Shown here: one piece after another, positions 26,101 to 39,949 of the stretch
Layout: each line of letters opens with the position of its first letter
How positions within the stretch are numbered: position 1 is the first letter of the stretch
From: Adineta steineri
Taxonomy: Eukaryota > Rotifera > Eurotatoria > Adinetida > Adinetidae
DNA length: 64,000 nt
Direction of reading: 5' to 3'
Assembly: GCA_905250115.1 (NCBI GenBank)
Contig: CAJNOI010000035.1
Span: 248,001-312,000, forward strand
The notes under the pieces: generated by a model
What the model was told of the DNA's origin: nothing
The model's input: only the letters and a program-made list of their open reading frames with translations
The model's database searches: none
Translations under genes and position numbers: made by a program

Positions 26101-29100
26101 AGAAACAAATTAATTCAACAATTATACCAATACTAATCTGAATATTTAATTGAGAAAAAAAAATAAGATTTTAGTTAAAACTTTAATAATTCAGTAAAAT
26201 AACCTGTTCTGGTGTAATATAAAATGGCCCAATAGTAATTCCACCAGGTGTACTTGTATCTGGTTTTATATCATAATACATTATATTCATAAGCCTACAT
26301 GGAAAAAAAAGAAATAAAATAATATTCAAAATGTGAACTATCAAACTTACATAGCCATTAAGAGTAATACGAAACAGCATGTACAACGTTGACAACGTGT
26401 AAATCGTATTGATGGTGGTCTTAGAAAGATTGAAAACCAAAGATGACCATCCGACATTGAATGATATGTCTTTTTTGATAATAAATAGGCAAAGTCTTGT
26501 TTTTGTTCTTCACCTGCAACCGGTACTAATCGATCAACCTAAGTAAATATACATAAAATATATTTATTATCAAATCTTTCTTATATTAATCTTACAGCTC
26601 CATCTTCTTTTTCTACAGCAAGCCATTTTTGACAAATAAAATGATTTTTTTCCATTGTTTGTAGATTTCTTACAACGATATATTTAAGAAACCATGATGC
26701 TTTATTTCCTGCACCTGAATTATCATGCCAAACACGCATATAATTAAGTCGACCAAGTGGTCTAAAAAAAGTAAAATTTTTCGTTTTTTCTTTTCATATA
26801 GAAATATCTAATTTACTTTGTTACAGCCATAATAAATGAATCAATACCACCACGTTGTAAAACTTTTCTATGTGAATCTTCAAATGTTCGTACACCTGTT
26901 TCTTCATCATCTCCAGATATAATAAAATGAACCTATTAAAGAAACCAAATCAAATATTCTTTTCGAATACAAAAAGAAAATATGAAATTTATTTACTTTT
27001 GATTCTGTTCCAGCATCTTTTCGTAAACCAGTAAATACAATAATTTGATAATAATATTTATCATTCAAAATATTATCCGGCAATGGAGTAACACCAAGCT
27101 AAAAATATTTAAAAAATAAATCTAAATTTTTTTTTGGCTTCTATTTATAATACCTTTTCAACATCTTTTTTATCTTTAAATCGAGCATAGAGCATAAATA
27201 ATATATAAAGTACTAATAGGAGTATAAGTGTCAGATAAATTGTCATATTTTTTGCAAAACTAGCATTAGCAAATACATAATTCCAATTAATTGGTGCTGG
27301 TAAGACTATCCAACCACCCGCAAATGTTGTTAAATGATTCGTATAACATTCTGTTTGTGTATGCGAAGTTTTTGTGCCAACCTAAATTAAATATGATATG
27401 TATTTTATTCTCAATGAAAAAATCTTTATTTTATTTACCACACAACCATCCGATTGCCATTTGTTATTTTTATCCATATAATAACAACCTGATGTATAAA
27501 CACGAATGTAATAATTTGCAGTAAAATTTACTGGACTATTTGTGATAGGTACACTTGAATTTGATTGACTTCCATTATTTGAACAATAGGAATTGAATTC
27601 TGTTGAGTTTAATTCACGAATACCGAACATGGTATATGTATGATTAGCAGTTCGTAAATTATTAAGAAAATATGAATATAAATAACCATCACTTGCTGTG
27701 TTAATTTGATCTAATAAAAAGAGAACAATTAAAACAGAAAATATTTAAAATAATGCATTTACCATTTGGACAAAAAACTTTTTGTCCATCTGTGTTATTT
27801 ATGGTACTATTCAAATATGGAATAGCATCGAAACGATAAATAACTAAAAAGCCAAGTGCTGAATTATCTGATTTGAATTCGAATGTTGCTGATAGAGTTA
27901 TAGTTGACGATGGGCCTGTAACATTGACATAAAATAATGAAAATTGTCGATTATTATTTGCTGTGGTTGATGTTGTTGTTTGTCCAGTTACATTTTGTAA
28001 TGTCATTGATGGTAAAGTAATACTTGTATCACGTGAGATGATCATTTCAATTGATTGTGAAAGACCCTGAACTGATAATATAGATCCAGCTGCATCTAAT
28101 AAATCTAATGATAAACCACGAGACATATTTACGTATACTTGTGTACGTCCGTTAGTGCCAGCAGGTGCCAATGGTGTTACAATAGACTAAAACAAAGAGA
28201 AAATAATTTATTCTAATCAAAACAAAATGTAATTTTACATTAATTGTAATTGGTTCATCACTTGTGCAGGATTGATTTTTAAATAATATGGCACAATAAT
28301 CTAAATTCGGAAAGTTCACTGAAGTACCAAAAGCTTGTGAAATATTAAGTGAATTTAAACCATCTATTGTTCTCTTTTCGGTAATCATTGAAATTGAATC
28401 TGTATTAATAACATTTGTTTGTCCAACATTCATATGAAGACTAAGAATACTAATAGCTGTTGCTAGTACTTGATCCATTTGTCCAATAATTTGATTTGAA
28501 CTTTGTTGTTGATAATAAATATTACGATTCTTTTCTATTGTATCAACTGAAAAATCATCACCATCAGCAAATAAATTTGGATTTGACCAAGGAGAATCAA
28601 GATCTGTTTCGTAATCAGCTGGTAATGTATTAGAACGATCATAATCCAAATTAAGAGTAACTCCACGACTCAACAACGGTGTATTCACAGACGTAATAAT
28701 ATTACTTGCTAATTGAGCGATTGAAGAAACTGCCGATTGAACATCTTCAAACGATGTTGTATCAGACATAGTATTTAATGCATTAACTAAGGCAATACAT
28801 TTTGTTGCAGCAATTGTCTATTAATTAAAAAGGAAAGATTTTTTGTTTTCATTAAAATATATAAAATCGGACATACTGATGTTTGTCGTGTTACTGTTGA
28901 TGGAGAGTCACATAGTGAATTCAATGCTGCTGCTTGAAGTTGAACACTATTAACATCTGTTATAGTTAAATTATTAAGAAATTGTACAGCATAATCTCGA
29001 ATAACTGCTTGTGCATTCAAAGCAGCTGTATAAGCTGCTAAAAGTACAGTACTATTAACGGATGAATTTGATGATGAATTCTATTTAAAAAAATATTGAA

Positions 29101-32100
29101 ATATTTAATTTAAATGAATTCTTTTTTCTTTGTAAAACTAACTGAGATTGATGATGAACTTGTTGAAAACAATCCAGATACTGAAAGGCTTGCTGCAGAT
29201 ATACTTCCTAGATAAAGAAAAAAGAATTAAATATATTGAAAGGAATATGTAGATTAAATTTCTTATTACCTGATGATATACAAGCTTGTTGTGAAGCTGC
29301 ACTCATTAAATTAAGCGTTTGTGATATCGATGTAATCAATTGACTAGCTGTATTTTGATCAGCTGCATAAAGAATTTGTTGAATTGCATTACTTGAACCA
29401 CCTTGTGTTGATGCTAATTGTGATAATGTAAGAAAACTTGTTAGTGCTGTTTGATCAAGTGTAACCTAAAAATAGTCTTTTTAATTGACATCAAATATAT
29501 AAATATATAAAAGTCTTACGGTAACCGATGATAGATTATACGTTGTAATGGCACCATAAATATCACTAACATCAACTGCTAATCGGACTATATAATTAGC
29601 ATTTGCATCACCCATTGGTATATATGCACTCATACTAGTTAGTGATGTAAAACCAAGAGGTGTACGAGTACCATTTGTTGTTGTATAAGCTAAGATAAAG
29701 CAAAATTTTCAATTAATATAAAACTTTTTCTCAAATCTTAAAAGTAAATCGTTGATAGTCTGTTATATATAATGTCATATGATCAAACGAACTCCCTTTA
29801 CTCTTACAAATAATACAGTTTTCAGTCAAATATATAAATCAATATGATCAAGAATGAGCTGAGTTCTAAAGATTAGTAGATATACATACCATAAAATGTA
29901 TAAGCTTGAATACCATCTGAATCGTACCAATTTGAACATGTAAATTTAAAAGGTGTCATTGTTGTACCATTTGTTCGATCAGTAGTACATGTACCACCTG
30001 AAGGTGCTGAATTTATTGCAAATCGTATAGAACCTGAACCACTTGCTATACCATCTGTTTTCGTAACCGTATAAGTCGATTGAAATTGCCAATATTGAAC
30101 CGATGAATAAGTTGAAAACAATGCACTTGTTGCTGTAAAATTTGTTGTAGTTCGACCTTTTAATAGATTAATTTCGAAATATTTTAAAAACAAAAAAAAA
30201 CGTTCATGAAATCTTTACCGTAAAATAATAAATTATCATATGCACTTATATTTGAAAATAGAACCCATTTAATATCACCATTTGGATAATCAGTTTGAAT
30301 ACCACTATAGACACTCCATTGAATAATCGTATCAGTCACATTTTCACATGTATTACAAGTAGATTGTACAAGAGCTTGTGTTGTCGGATTAACTCGTTGA
30401 TATTCAACATTTGGTAAACACATTTTAATAATACAACTAAAATAGATTATTTAAAATTTTAGTTTTTTCTTATCAAGAAATCTTACGTAACAGAAATTGA
30501 AACAGATTCCATCTCTTGAACTGTTACTAAAGCATAACCTGTATATTGAAGTGTTGTATCATATATATTGGTTATAATAGTTTTAAATTCATATGATTTT
30601 AAAGTTGCTAACGCACGTGGTTGAATATAAAGAATTGATTGATTATTATTTGGTCCATATTTGAAGAGAGTTGTATTACCTAGAATAAGAAAAATTCGAT
30701 TTGAAAGAAAAGAAAACTATTATTTGAATGAAATTACCTGGTGTAGCAAAACAAGATGGATTAGCTGGATCAACAATCGTTGATTCAAGTGTTAATTCAA
30801 CTCCATTCGACATTGGATAAGAACCTAATCCGTATACACGACAATAATAAGCGAATGTCCAAGTCTAGAAATAAGATAAAGAAAATTTCTTAAAATAATC
30901 AACAAAAAAATAATTTTACTGTTGGATCAAAATAAGTTGAATCAGGATCAACTGAATAAACACCTGGTTGAAATAATAAACTTTGTGTTACACCATTTGT
31001 TATGACCGATGTACCATTAGCAAGTAAATTAACTTGTATAGCTGATCGAATAATTGTTATATAAGTATAAGCCGATGATACAAAACCTGGTGCTGAACTC
31101 ATGGAAACTGTATAATTGAATAAATATGTACCAGTTGGTAATGCTTGTGCTTGTAAATAAATTTCTGATGTTTTTGCTGATGCTAATTGTGATACCAATT
31201 GAATTAATGCTGTTGTTTGAGTACACACCTGTGTATTGACATTACATAAATAGATACCCCATTGTTTAGTATTATTTAATGATGTTGAACAATTGAGAGT
31301 TGTTGTTGTTGAAACAGAAAATGCTTGACTTCGTTGTATAGTTCGTGGCCATGCTATTACAGGATTATATAAATCAAATTGAATTTGTGGTAAAGTACAA
31401 CCACCCGATGATGTTAATGGAAATGATAAAAATGCTTTTGAACTTATGGATGACATACGATTCCATGCATAAGCATATAACCATGCACTTGTTTTATTAA
31501 ATGATTTTGTAAATGAAACTGATCCATTATCATAGGTAAATGATTGAATAGGTAATGGACATGATGATAATGTTGATGGAAAATCTGATGGTAATGATGA
31601 ACATGATGTTGAATCACCATAACATTGAATAACATTATCTGAATATTTTATATATAAACAAGATATAGCTGAAAAATTTTGATATAAAGCTACGAATGAT
31701 TTTGGAACATTTGGTGCAACAACAATATTCTTATCGCTTATTACTAAACCAGCAACTGCTGAAAGAATATATATATTTAAAGTCGATGTTGCTGTATACC
31801 CTGGATTATGAGTTTGTACTTCTACAGTATATGCTCCATCCTAGAAAAAAAAATACTATATAAATTTAATAAATTGATTTTAACAAACTTGTAATAGACT
31901 ATTCAATTCAATATTACTGGCCAAACGAAATAAGGGTGTACCAGAGGCGGTTCCAACAATATCTGATACATTTGTTGCTTGACCAAGTGTAAATGATTGA
32001 TTATAGACAGTTGAACCACTTCTAAATATCATATTAAATCCGGCAGGTATGCCACCTAAAAAGAAGAGACAAACAAAAAAAATTTCTATTATTTTTTTCT

Positions 32101-32746
32101 AAAATTGAATTTACTTGGATTTGACCATGATACATAAACAACTAATTGACTTTGTTTAGGTACAGAATAAACTCCACCGGTCACTGTTAAATTACATGAA
32201 TCACTTGATGATGTTGATGATAAATAGCAAACAGATAATCCATAATTATTGAATGGTGCATTAATAGAAATTGTAATTATTTGTGTTACTGCTGAAGCTA
32301 GATTGTAAACAGTGAAATTAACGTAAAATACACCTGGAGTTGTAAATGTATAAGAGCCATTATATGGTAGAGAAGAGTTTATAACACTATTTGATGTTAA
32401 TGGACTTGAATCATTGTAATCAATAAGAAGATGAGAATTTGTTGCAGTTGGTGAACTTGTATCTTGTACTGAAACTGGAATTGTTACTGAAACTAAAATG
32501 AAAAGATTTTGTTTTAATTTAAATTTTCATATGAAATTTTACCTCCGCCATAAGTCGAAAGCAAATTTGTTCCACTTGGAAAGGTCACCGAAAATGTTTT
32601 GACAGGATTTTGAACATTAATGGTAAAAGTTTGTACAAGAGTATTAATTGGACCAGCAGCACTGATTGATAACGTATAAATACCAACTGATGAATAAACA
32701 TGTGTTGCATTATCAGATAGAGAAGGTTGAACAGCTAGAAAAATAT

Positions 32747-32781
<35 letters not shown>

Positions 32782-35700
32782 TATTTAAAATTAGTACCTG
32801 TTCGTGGGTGAGTCACAATTGTTGTGTTATCACCATAATTCCATGAAAGAGTAACTGCACCTGGATTTGGATCAGTAACATAAACTGCCGTTTGAAATGG
32901 TGATGTTCTACCCAATGGAAAGTTCAATGAATCAATTGAATAGTAAACTGCTTGAAGAATGGGTGTCACTCTTACGACACAACTAATATTGACTGAATCA
33001 ATACTATTACTAACTTGAAAAACAGCTGTATAATTTCCTATAAAAATAAAATAAATATATAAATTTCATTGAATATATTTATTGATTAGCTTTACCAGTG
33101 GCTGTATAAATAACATCAAGTCCACTAGATGCTATTGCTGGTGTAGAAAAATAATCTAATGTTAAAGCAAATGGTCCAAGTGTAACACCTGGTTGATTAA
33201 CTGCATCAGGTATAATAAGAACTTGTGCATTTGAAGCTGGTTTAGCTGTTGCATTTGCTGCTTGAATAATAAATGAAGCAACAGCACGAGTATCAACAAA
33301 TGCAGCTGCACATTGACCTGAATTTAATTGTAAAAGAGTTGATAGTTGAAGGGCTTTAACTGATGTTGATAATGTTATTGTTATATATTTATACGCTGTA
33401 CTTATAGCATTTGTAAATGAAGCAAGAACTGTTAATGTACCAGGAATTGCAAATGTATGATTTGTACCTGTACAACCACTCCATACACCACCTGGGTAAT
33501 CACCACTATATAAACATGTAACTGGAATAGTAATTAATGTATCACTAAATGTAAATGTTACATTTGTACTTGAACCACTATCCATTGTATATTCGAATAC
33601 AATAGGACCTGGAAAAAGTGTACTTGTAGTTGATGCTCTTATTTGTGGATTAGTTATTAATGAAACAACATAAAATGTATCAGATACATAAACAGATGAA
33701 AGATAATTCCATGCATATATATCAACACTATAATTAGTTGCTCCTCCTTGACCATTAAATGAAGTTGTTTGAACAAGATTATATGTTGGATCATAGGTAT
33801 AATTAACTTGTACACCATTGAATAAAATTCGAAATAATGGCGATGTACCTTGAGCAATTGTAATATTTAAACGAAAACTTACATTTTTAACAACACCATG
33901 TTGTTGTAATTGAACACCAGTAATTGGATATTGTACGTAATGAGTATATGTATATGTAACATTACTTACAGTATTTTCACAACTAGCAAATATCTAAAGA
34001 AATTATAAAATGATTATGTAGTTATCTCTATTTTTAACACATTAATATTTTACTTACAGTATAGATACCTGGTAATAAATATTGATGTGTAACATAACTT
34101 CCTGGTATATAACCCGATGTATAGAAATAAACATCACTTGTTGTTTGTGTTGTATCAAAATTAATTCGACATGCATAATTACTACCTGTTACCATTCTTA
34201 TTTGAAATCTTGCTATTTCTAATGGTTGAGAAATTGAAACATTTGATACATTTGCACCGACTAATGTAAAATTTGTAATTGTATCTTGTAAAACAATTGT
34301 TGTTGTATTAGATGCATGCGAAAGAAGATTTTGTGCTTGAACACCAATAGTATATGTACCAATGATTGGAAATGATACATTCATTGTATTTGTTGATGAA
34401 TTATATGTATTATTACCATTGATAGACCACATGAATAATGTAGCAGTTGCAGCTATAATAATATAATTCAATAAATATAGAATATTATTAATTTAATAAT
34501 ACTTACTCGAAGGATAGACATTTACCACAAATGATAACATAACATTAATATTTGATGTCGACGGTCCAATAATTTCAATCCAATCGATACCATCTACAAC
34601 TGGTAATATCGTTGAAGCTGAAAGTGATGTTACATTATTTTGTGTTATTGTACTTGTAACATTATAATTTCCATTAGCATAATAAATCACATTTGGTGCA
34701 ATTTGTACTGCTTGTATAATTGTTGCTTGAAGTAAATAACGATATGTTGAACCACTTGATGATATATTTCCAACAGAACATGTAAATTGTGAACTGGATA
34801 TTGTTGGAGTTATACAACGATAATCTTGAGTTGTATCAGTTGTCATTTCTTTTGCAATATATGAACCTTTAAATGCTAGAATATCTCCGACAAGTGCTGT
34901 TTGATTCATAGTTGATGATGAATTTGCAATAAATTGTTGATAACCAGCTCCTGTTGTTGATATTGTATATGTAGCAACAATCTGAAATTGTGCACTAGAA
35001 TAAATCGATGGTTGATAACGTTGACTTGATGTTTCATTAACACATGAACGTGATACGGTTGAATAAACACTTGTTGGACATTGTAAAGAATATGCATTTG
35101 CACAAGTACCACATGTATTTGCATCATAACAATACATGGCTGGTGATGTACAAACACGACGAAGTAACTAGAAATAAATATTAAAAGATGTTTTTTATAT
35201 ATGAGCAAAAAATGACATATTATATGTATTTACATAAACACTAATTGTACCAATTCCGGAACTATAAAGTTGTATTGTTGCTAATCGACCAGCAACTTTG
35301 ATAGTGCTTTGCGGTAAAATAGCAATATCAGTAGCTCCAAGTAGACTTGCTGATGAATCTGTTGTTGGATTATTTGTGACAGATGATGAACCATATGTAT
35401 GATATTTTGCGTCTAAAAAAAAATAATTTTTATTTAGAAATAATTTTTTCAATAAATTTTACCTGGAATATTAAGAATTGAATGAGATGAACCAGCTATA
35501 CTGTAACTGAAAGCATCTGTTAAACCAGTACCACGAACACATGTAAAAATACATGAAACTGTCTTCTTGGTTGCTGTTACATTTGGACATGTTATCGATA
35601 CATCAAGTGGTAAGATTTGATCAGTAACCTTGACTGTTAGTGCATACATTTTCGGCTTAAAAAAAAAGTTTAATATTAAATACTATTGAAATTGAATAGA

Positions 35701-36585
35701 TTAAGAAATTACAATTATATTTCGACAGATAAATAATTCAACTCATATATAGCAAAGAAAAATCTCAAAACTTTTGTTTTTACCTGCATTCCAATAACTG
35801 TTCGAGCTGCAACTGATACGGAAAATTGTCCAGTTTTTGAAAAAATATGCGATACAGTTGTTGCCGAATTTATTGTTCCATTAAACCATCCTGTTTTTGT
35901 ACCATCACCAAAGTCAACTTGATAAGAAATATAACTAACTGCACCTTGGTATGAAACACTAAATTGATAATTTTGATTAACCGATAAAGCCATAGGTGAT
36001 CCACCACTGCTGTATGTAATACTAGCCGACTATAAATATATTTTTAATAGATCGATTACAAAAAAAAACATAGAATAAAATTTAAACTTACATCAACATC
36101 ACCAGCCGATGTATAAACAAGTTCATAATCAGTATCACCACAATACAGAGTCGAATCACCAGTACATGCAATCACTTGACATGATGTTGTAGTCGAATTC
36201 AATATTGCAGTATTAGCTGTGAGTGTACCACAAAAACATAATTGACCAGCAGACACACTTGCATATGCATAGCCAGCTGCTGAACATGCTTGTATACATG
36301 TTCCAGGTGTATTTGTATTGAAATCATAATTAGCAGGACTATATGGATACATACGCGTTGGACGTGTAATCGTTCCACAACCCAATAAACCTAAAAACCA
36401 TTATACATATATAATATATTTACTTATTTTTTCAATAATTTTACTTTGTGCAGCAACCGAAGGTACTGCTTTTGTATGATGGATAAGACATAACTATAAA
36501 TCAAAAGAATATGTATAACTATGATTATCATTTGTAAAATATAACATACCGAGATCAGAACATGAAATAATCGTGTTCGATCCAT
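23103..36585 (-). CDS. PKD1: Polycystin-1 family receptor-channel (PKD1-like)
   Basis: A giant multi-exon membrane protein, roughly 3,500 residues over dozens of exons. Polycystin-1 is an auto-cleaved adhesion receptor that pairs with PKD2-type channels, often on cilia. The start at 36585 opens with a signal peptide (MDRTRLFHVLISLCLIHH). Domains in order: WSC (about 36385-36090: CIQACSAAGYAYASV, CFCG, CTGDSTLYCG); PKD repeats and similar Ig-like folds (about 36000-31700: YQVDFGDGTKTGW, SWNYGDNTT); REJ module (about 31700-29300); GAIN with GPS (cleavage site NHL-TTF); first TM (NMTIYLTLILLLVLYILFML); PLAT/LH2 (about 27110-26600: HFIISGDDEE, LGRLNYMRVWHDNSG). Then come HLWFSIFLRPPSIRFTR, further TMs, the polycystin extracellular domain (about 25300-24290: YWDWLDNVFVDKI) and the C-terminal channel-like TMs with LFEMMLLKFDVSNLL. 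The stop is at 23103. No break was noticed. Exon joins were not all verified. Confidence 0.93.
27310..27500 (-). other. GPS autocleavage motif in the polycystin gene
   Basis: Two exons supply GCYYMDKNNKWQSDGC, then TECYTNHLTTFAGGW. This is the GPS pattern of two Cys-Trp strands followed by H-L|T, with autocleavage between Leu and Thr. The catalytic His-Leu-Thr tripeptide is intact, so the protein is expected to self-cleave before its first membrane helix. Confidence 0.85.
32748..32778. repeat. (AT)n microsatellite
   Basis: About 30 bp of alternating AT inside an intron of the polycystin gene. Confidence 0.9.
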
Positions 36586-38289
36586 TATGTTGAGAATATT
36601 TTATTCTCGGAACCTTTCAATGCAAATAGAAAAAACAACCTTTTCCGAGATAAAAAAAAGTTGAATGTCCTATTAAATATTTTTTTTAAAAAGTACGTCT
36701 CTTATTTTTTTTTCTATTTTTTCTCTCTAACAATTTTTAAAAACTATATTCTATTTTTTTCTTTGTCTTTTCAATGCATGTTATTTGACGTAATTAAACA
36801 AAAACATAAATATTTACTAAGTGCTTTTGCCGAAGAATATCGAGAATCTTCTTGATGAAAAAAAAGAAAATAAATATTTTTTTAATGGAAAAACATCATG
36901 ATCATTTTGAGTTAGTTCACAAGTATCCTTTCATAGATCTTATTTTTGTTATTTCTACTTTTATATGTGATAATTACTTTCAAGTGTTAAGGAAATAACT
37001 AACACTTTTCAAAATAATAGCATATATCATTAGTGTTTGAATTTTTTTAAAAAGAAAAAGCAATCAACACTAATCTCCAATATTTTGAGTATATAATTTT
37101 ACTTCAAAAAAGGACATTTAAATTCAATGACGTCAATGGAAGTCTAAAATAACATACACTTGTAAAAATAAAATAAAAAACGGGTAGAATATTCTCAGAC
37201 GTTCAAACAAAAAATATAATATTTGATCTATTTTACATATCGGACAAATGTGTTGACAAGAAAAACAATACAACTATTTTTCTTTTTCTAACTCCGTATT
37301 TTAATAAAAATAATTATAGTAGGGTACAGAATTTTAAGACACTGGGTTTTTGTTTTGGATGTTTAAACTTAGATTCTAGCGGAAATATTCTTTTGTACCA
37401 TATGGATTTCGAAATTCACATTTTTATTATCATATTCTACATATGCCAGATATTTTTACGCGTGAACATAATGTACTTATGATAAATAAAAAAAGCACGT
37501 TTTGAATTTCATAATTAGAAAAACTTCTGATATATTTGGACACTTCAAATAATTATTTAACGAATCAAATTTTAGTATTCCATATTGTTTTTGTATGAAG
37601 CAAAACGTCAGTTAATGAAAGACGACATTGACGTTGTACTTTTTTCTAATCATATTTTTTCCGAAGACTATTTATTAAAAAAATAAATTTCCTCACTTCA
37701 TAACGTGTTAAATTTTCATTGATATAAAATGATAACTAGGGATAGGAACCTTCCGTTCCCAAGAACGGGTGCAGTGCTCGGGTTCCCGTTCCCAGAACGA
37801 GGAACGTTGGTCAATACATATCTTTTTTCTATTGGCATGCTGTGAGAACCATGCATACAACTTCTTCTGTTCAAAAACGACCAGAATGTGCAGCGTTCCC
37901 GGTTATAACTATCAATGAATAATTCATAAGTTGTTTTTAATAAATATATAATTGAAAAAGTACACTTTCTTTTTCTTCCTATACTAGTAATAATATTATT
38001 ATACGACCGAGCAGTCAATGTTGTTTAGCGAGAGAGAATTGTTTTTAAAAAAATAAAGTGAAATATTATTTGTAACTGAGATAAAAATTTTCTATATAAG
38101 ATAATAAAAATGTGGCGTATCTTTCGTTATAGAAGATACTTTGTATGACTTTTTGTACAGCTTTTATTCAATGCATGTGTATTAACTTGTTAGATTTATT
38201 GAAATAATAATATTGATTTGTATTGGTACATAGAAAATTTCTTGATTTTTATTTTCAAAATACAAAAGAAACAAAAAATAATTATTTTT
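36586..38289. other. Intergenic region
   Basis: Between the polycystin start and the TMEM41B stop. Mostly AT-rich without coding signal, apart from a GC-rich patch at about 37738-37810 that may be a transposon remnant. Confidence 0.5.
37738..37810. mobile_element. GC-rich patch, possible hAT transposon fragment
   Basis: Starts CTAGGGATAGGAACC and holds several GGAAC/GTTCC words on both strands, well above the local GC level. TAGGG(A/G)T(A/G)GGAACC resembles hAT-type termini I have seen, but no matching opposite end or target duplication was found, so the assignment is weak. Confidence 0.3.
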
Positions 38290-39827
38290 TTAATTTTGTT
38301 TTTTAAAAAAATTCTTAATTTTATCTTTGAAATAAATTGGAAGTAATGATAATATTGCGCAAGAACCAAGCATTATTATTGAACTCCATGAAAATACATC
38401 AGATGCTGATGATAATTGATGAAGTGTTTGTCCAGCTTGAATAAATAATATCGATGGTAATGCTACACCAGCAAATGTACCAAGAAAAAATGGTTTTAAT
38501 GGAACATCAAGTATTGGTGAACAAACATTTATAAACCAGTTAGGTAATATAGGTGTTATACGAAGAAAAATCATAAACCATAGAAGACTATCTGATCGTG
38601 CTTGAACCTAGAATTAAAAAACATAAAATATTTTTTTTCAAATAATTGATATTCAACTTTTCGTTGCCATTCGATGATTCTTGTTCGAAAATATTTTAAT
38701 AGAATATGTCGTCCAAATAATTTCGATAGTAAATAACAAAGACTAGCACCTATTGATGAACATAAGCATACTAAAAATAATGCTAATGGAAATGGATAAA
38801 GAAATCCTGCTAGAATGCTTAAAAATATTGAACCAGGTATAGCAAATGTTTGTAAACTAAAAAAGTTTCAAAAAAAAATATTTACAAAAACAATCTTATT
38901 TTGTTAACTTACAAAATATATGTTGAAAAGAAAGCAAGCATAATTATATATCGATGATGTTTACTATATTTATATAAAACATTTCCAAGAAATTTTGCAT
39001 CATCAATTGTTTTGGGAATTTTAAATGCATTTTTTTCCGAACTAAAATAAGTTTATTTAGGTAGAATTTAATAGAAAATTATTTCTATATATATATGAAT
39101 ATATATACATATCAACTTCTGGAAATAGAATATAAATTGTTAATAAACTTGATATTGAAATGAAGAATATTAGTGCAAGAATAAGAAAATCACGACGTTG
39201 TATACGTTCATTTTGTGCAGGAATGGAATTATTGATTGGTGGTGATGATTTAATAACCTAATTTAAATTAAAATAAACTTATTAAGTACATCGTAGCAAT
39301 TTTGTTTCAAGTTATGACATCAACAACGTTTCGCATGGTAGAACAATGTTAATTATCATGCATGCAGAGAAGTAATGAATTATAGATCTGTTCATTTCAA
39401 TTTACTTAGTGTAAAACAAAATATTTCTAACAGATACAAAAAGGAAGTCAGGAATATTAACCCTTTAACGGGCGGTAGGGCATATATGTTCCACTTTTTT
39501 TGCTTTTCGATCATAGGGTTACGGTGAAGTAAGAACTATTATTTTGATGTAAAATACTATGATACTCCATAGATTGAATATATCTATGAGGGCGTGAGTG
39601 TGGGTGTAGATACAATGGCAAAACCCACACCCACGCCCACACCCATATCCTAATAATCTGCATCAAACCTATAATTCTATGCGGAAAAAAATCGGTAAAA
39701 CTTGCTCATCCGGAAGTGACCCGTTAAAGGGTTAATGTCATAATATGACCCATTTAACAATATATCTGGATAATCAATGAATTTATTTATCTCATATTGT
39801 ACAAAACTTGATACTTACGTTATTCAT
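38290..39827 (-). CDS. TMEM41B: TMEM41B-like ER lipid scramblase (VTT domain)
   Basis: TMEM41B is an ER phospholipid scramblase needed for autophagosome and lipoprotein formation. Five exons (39827-39819, 39257-39109, 39041-38913, 38856-38658, 38607-38290) join in phase to 267 residues, near the usual length (about 290). The N-terminal TM is about residues 26-45 (FLILALIFFISISSLLTIYI). The VTT/DedA domain follows with family signatures: QTFAIPGSIFLSILAGFLYP, FPLALFLVCLCSSIGASLCY, FLRITPILPNWFINVCSPIL, DVPLKPFFLGTFAGVALPS. The re-entrant-loop residues (RITPxLPNW) are conserved. The C-terminal TM ends in a Lys-rich tail (KDKIKNFFKKQN) compatible with ER retrieval. The first coding exon is only 9 nt (Met-Asn-Asn). 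Intron 1 contains a piggyBac-like MITE. Confidence 0.95.
39461..39731. mobile_element. piggyBac-like MITE (271 bp) in TMEM41B intron 1
   Basis: Perfect 12-bp terminal inverted repeats CCCTTTAACGGG, immediately flanked on both sides by TTAA (39457-39460 and 39732-39735). TTAA duplication plus CCC-starting ends is the piggyBac signature. It has no coding capacity, so it is non-autonomous. The interior holds a hairpin of G-rich and C-rich arms whose C-rich arm (39624-39645) reads CCCACA-CCCACG-CCCACA-CCCA. Confidence 0.85.
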
Positions 39828-39949
39828 AATAATATTTATAGAAATAAATTGAATATCTGAAAGAGAAAATGAGGATTGATTTATTTGAAACACCAATATT
39901 AGTTTTTTTATTGAATACAAAGTTGTATTATACAAAAAAAAAATCTTTT

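Noticed and set aside
37716..38018. 100-residue minus-strand open frame
   Set aside because: It crosses the GC-rich patch, has no recognisable motif, and its start lies in AT-rich DNA; probably chance.
39624..39645. True telomere or telomere-proximal DNA
   Set aside because: Only about four imperfect hexamers, inside a MITE and surrounded by conserved genes on both sides.
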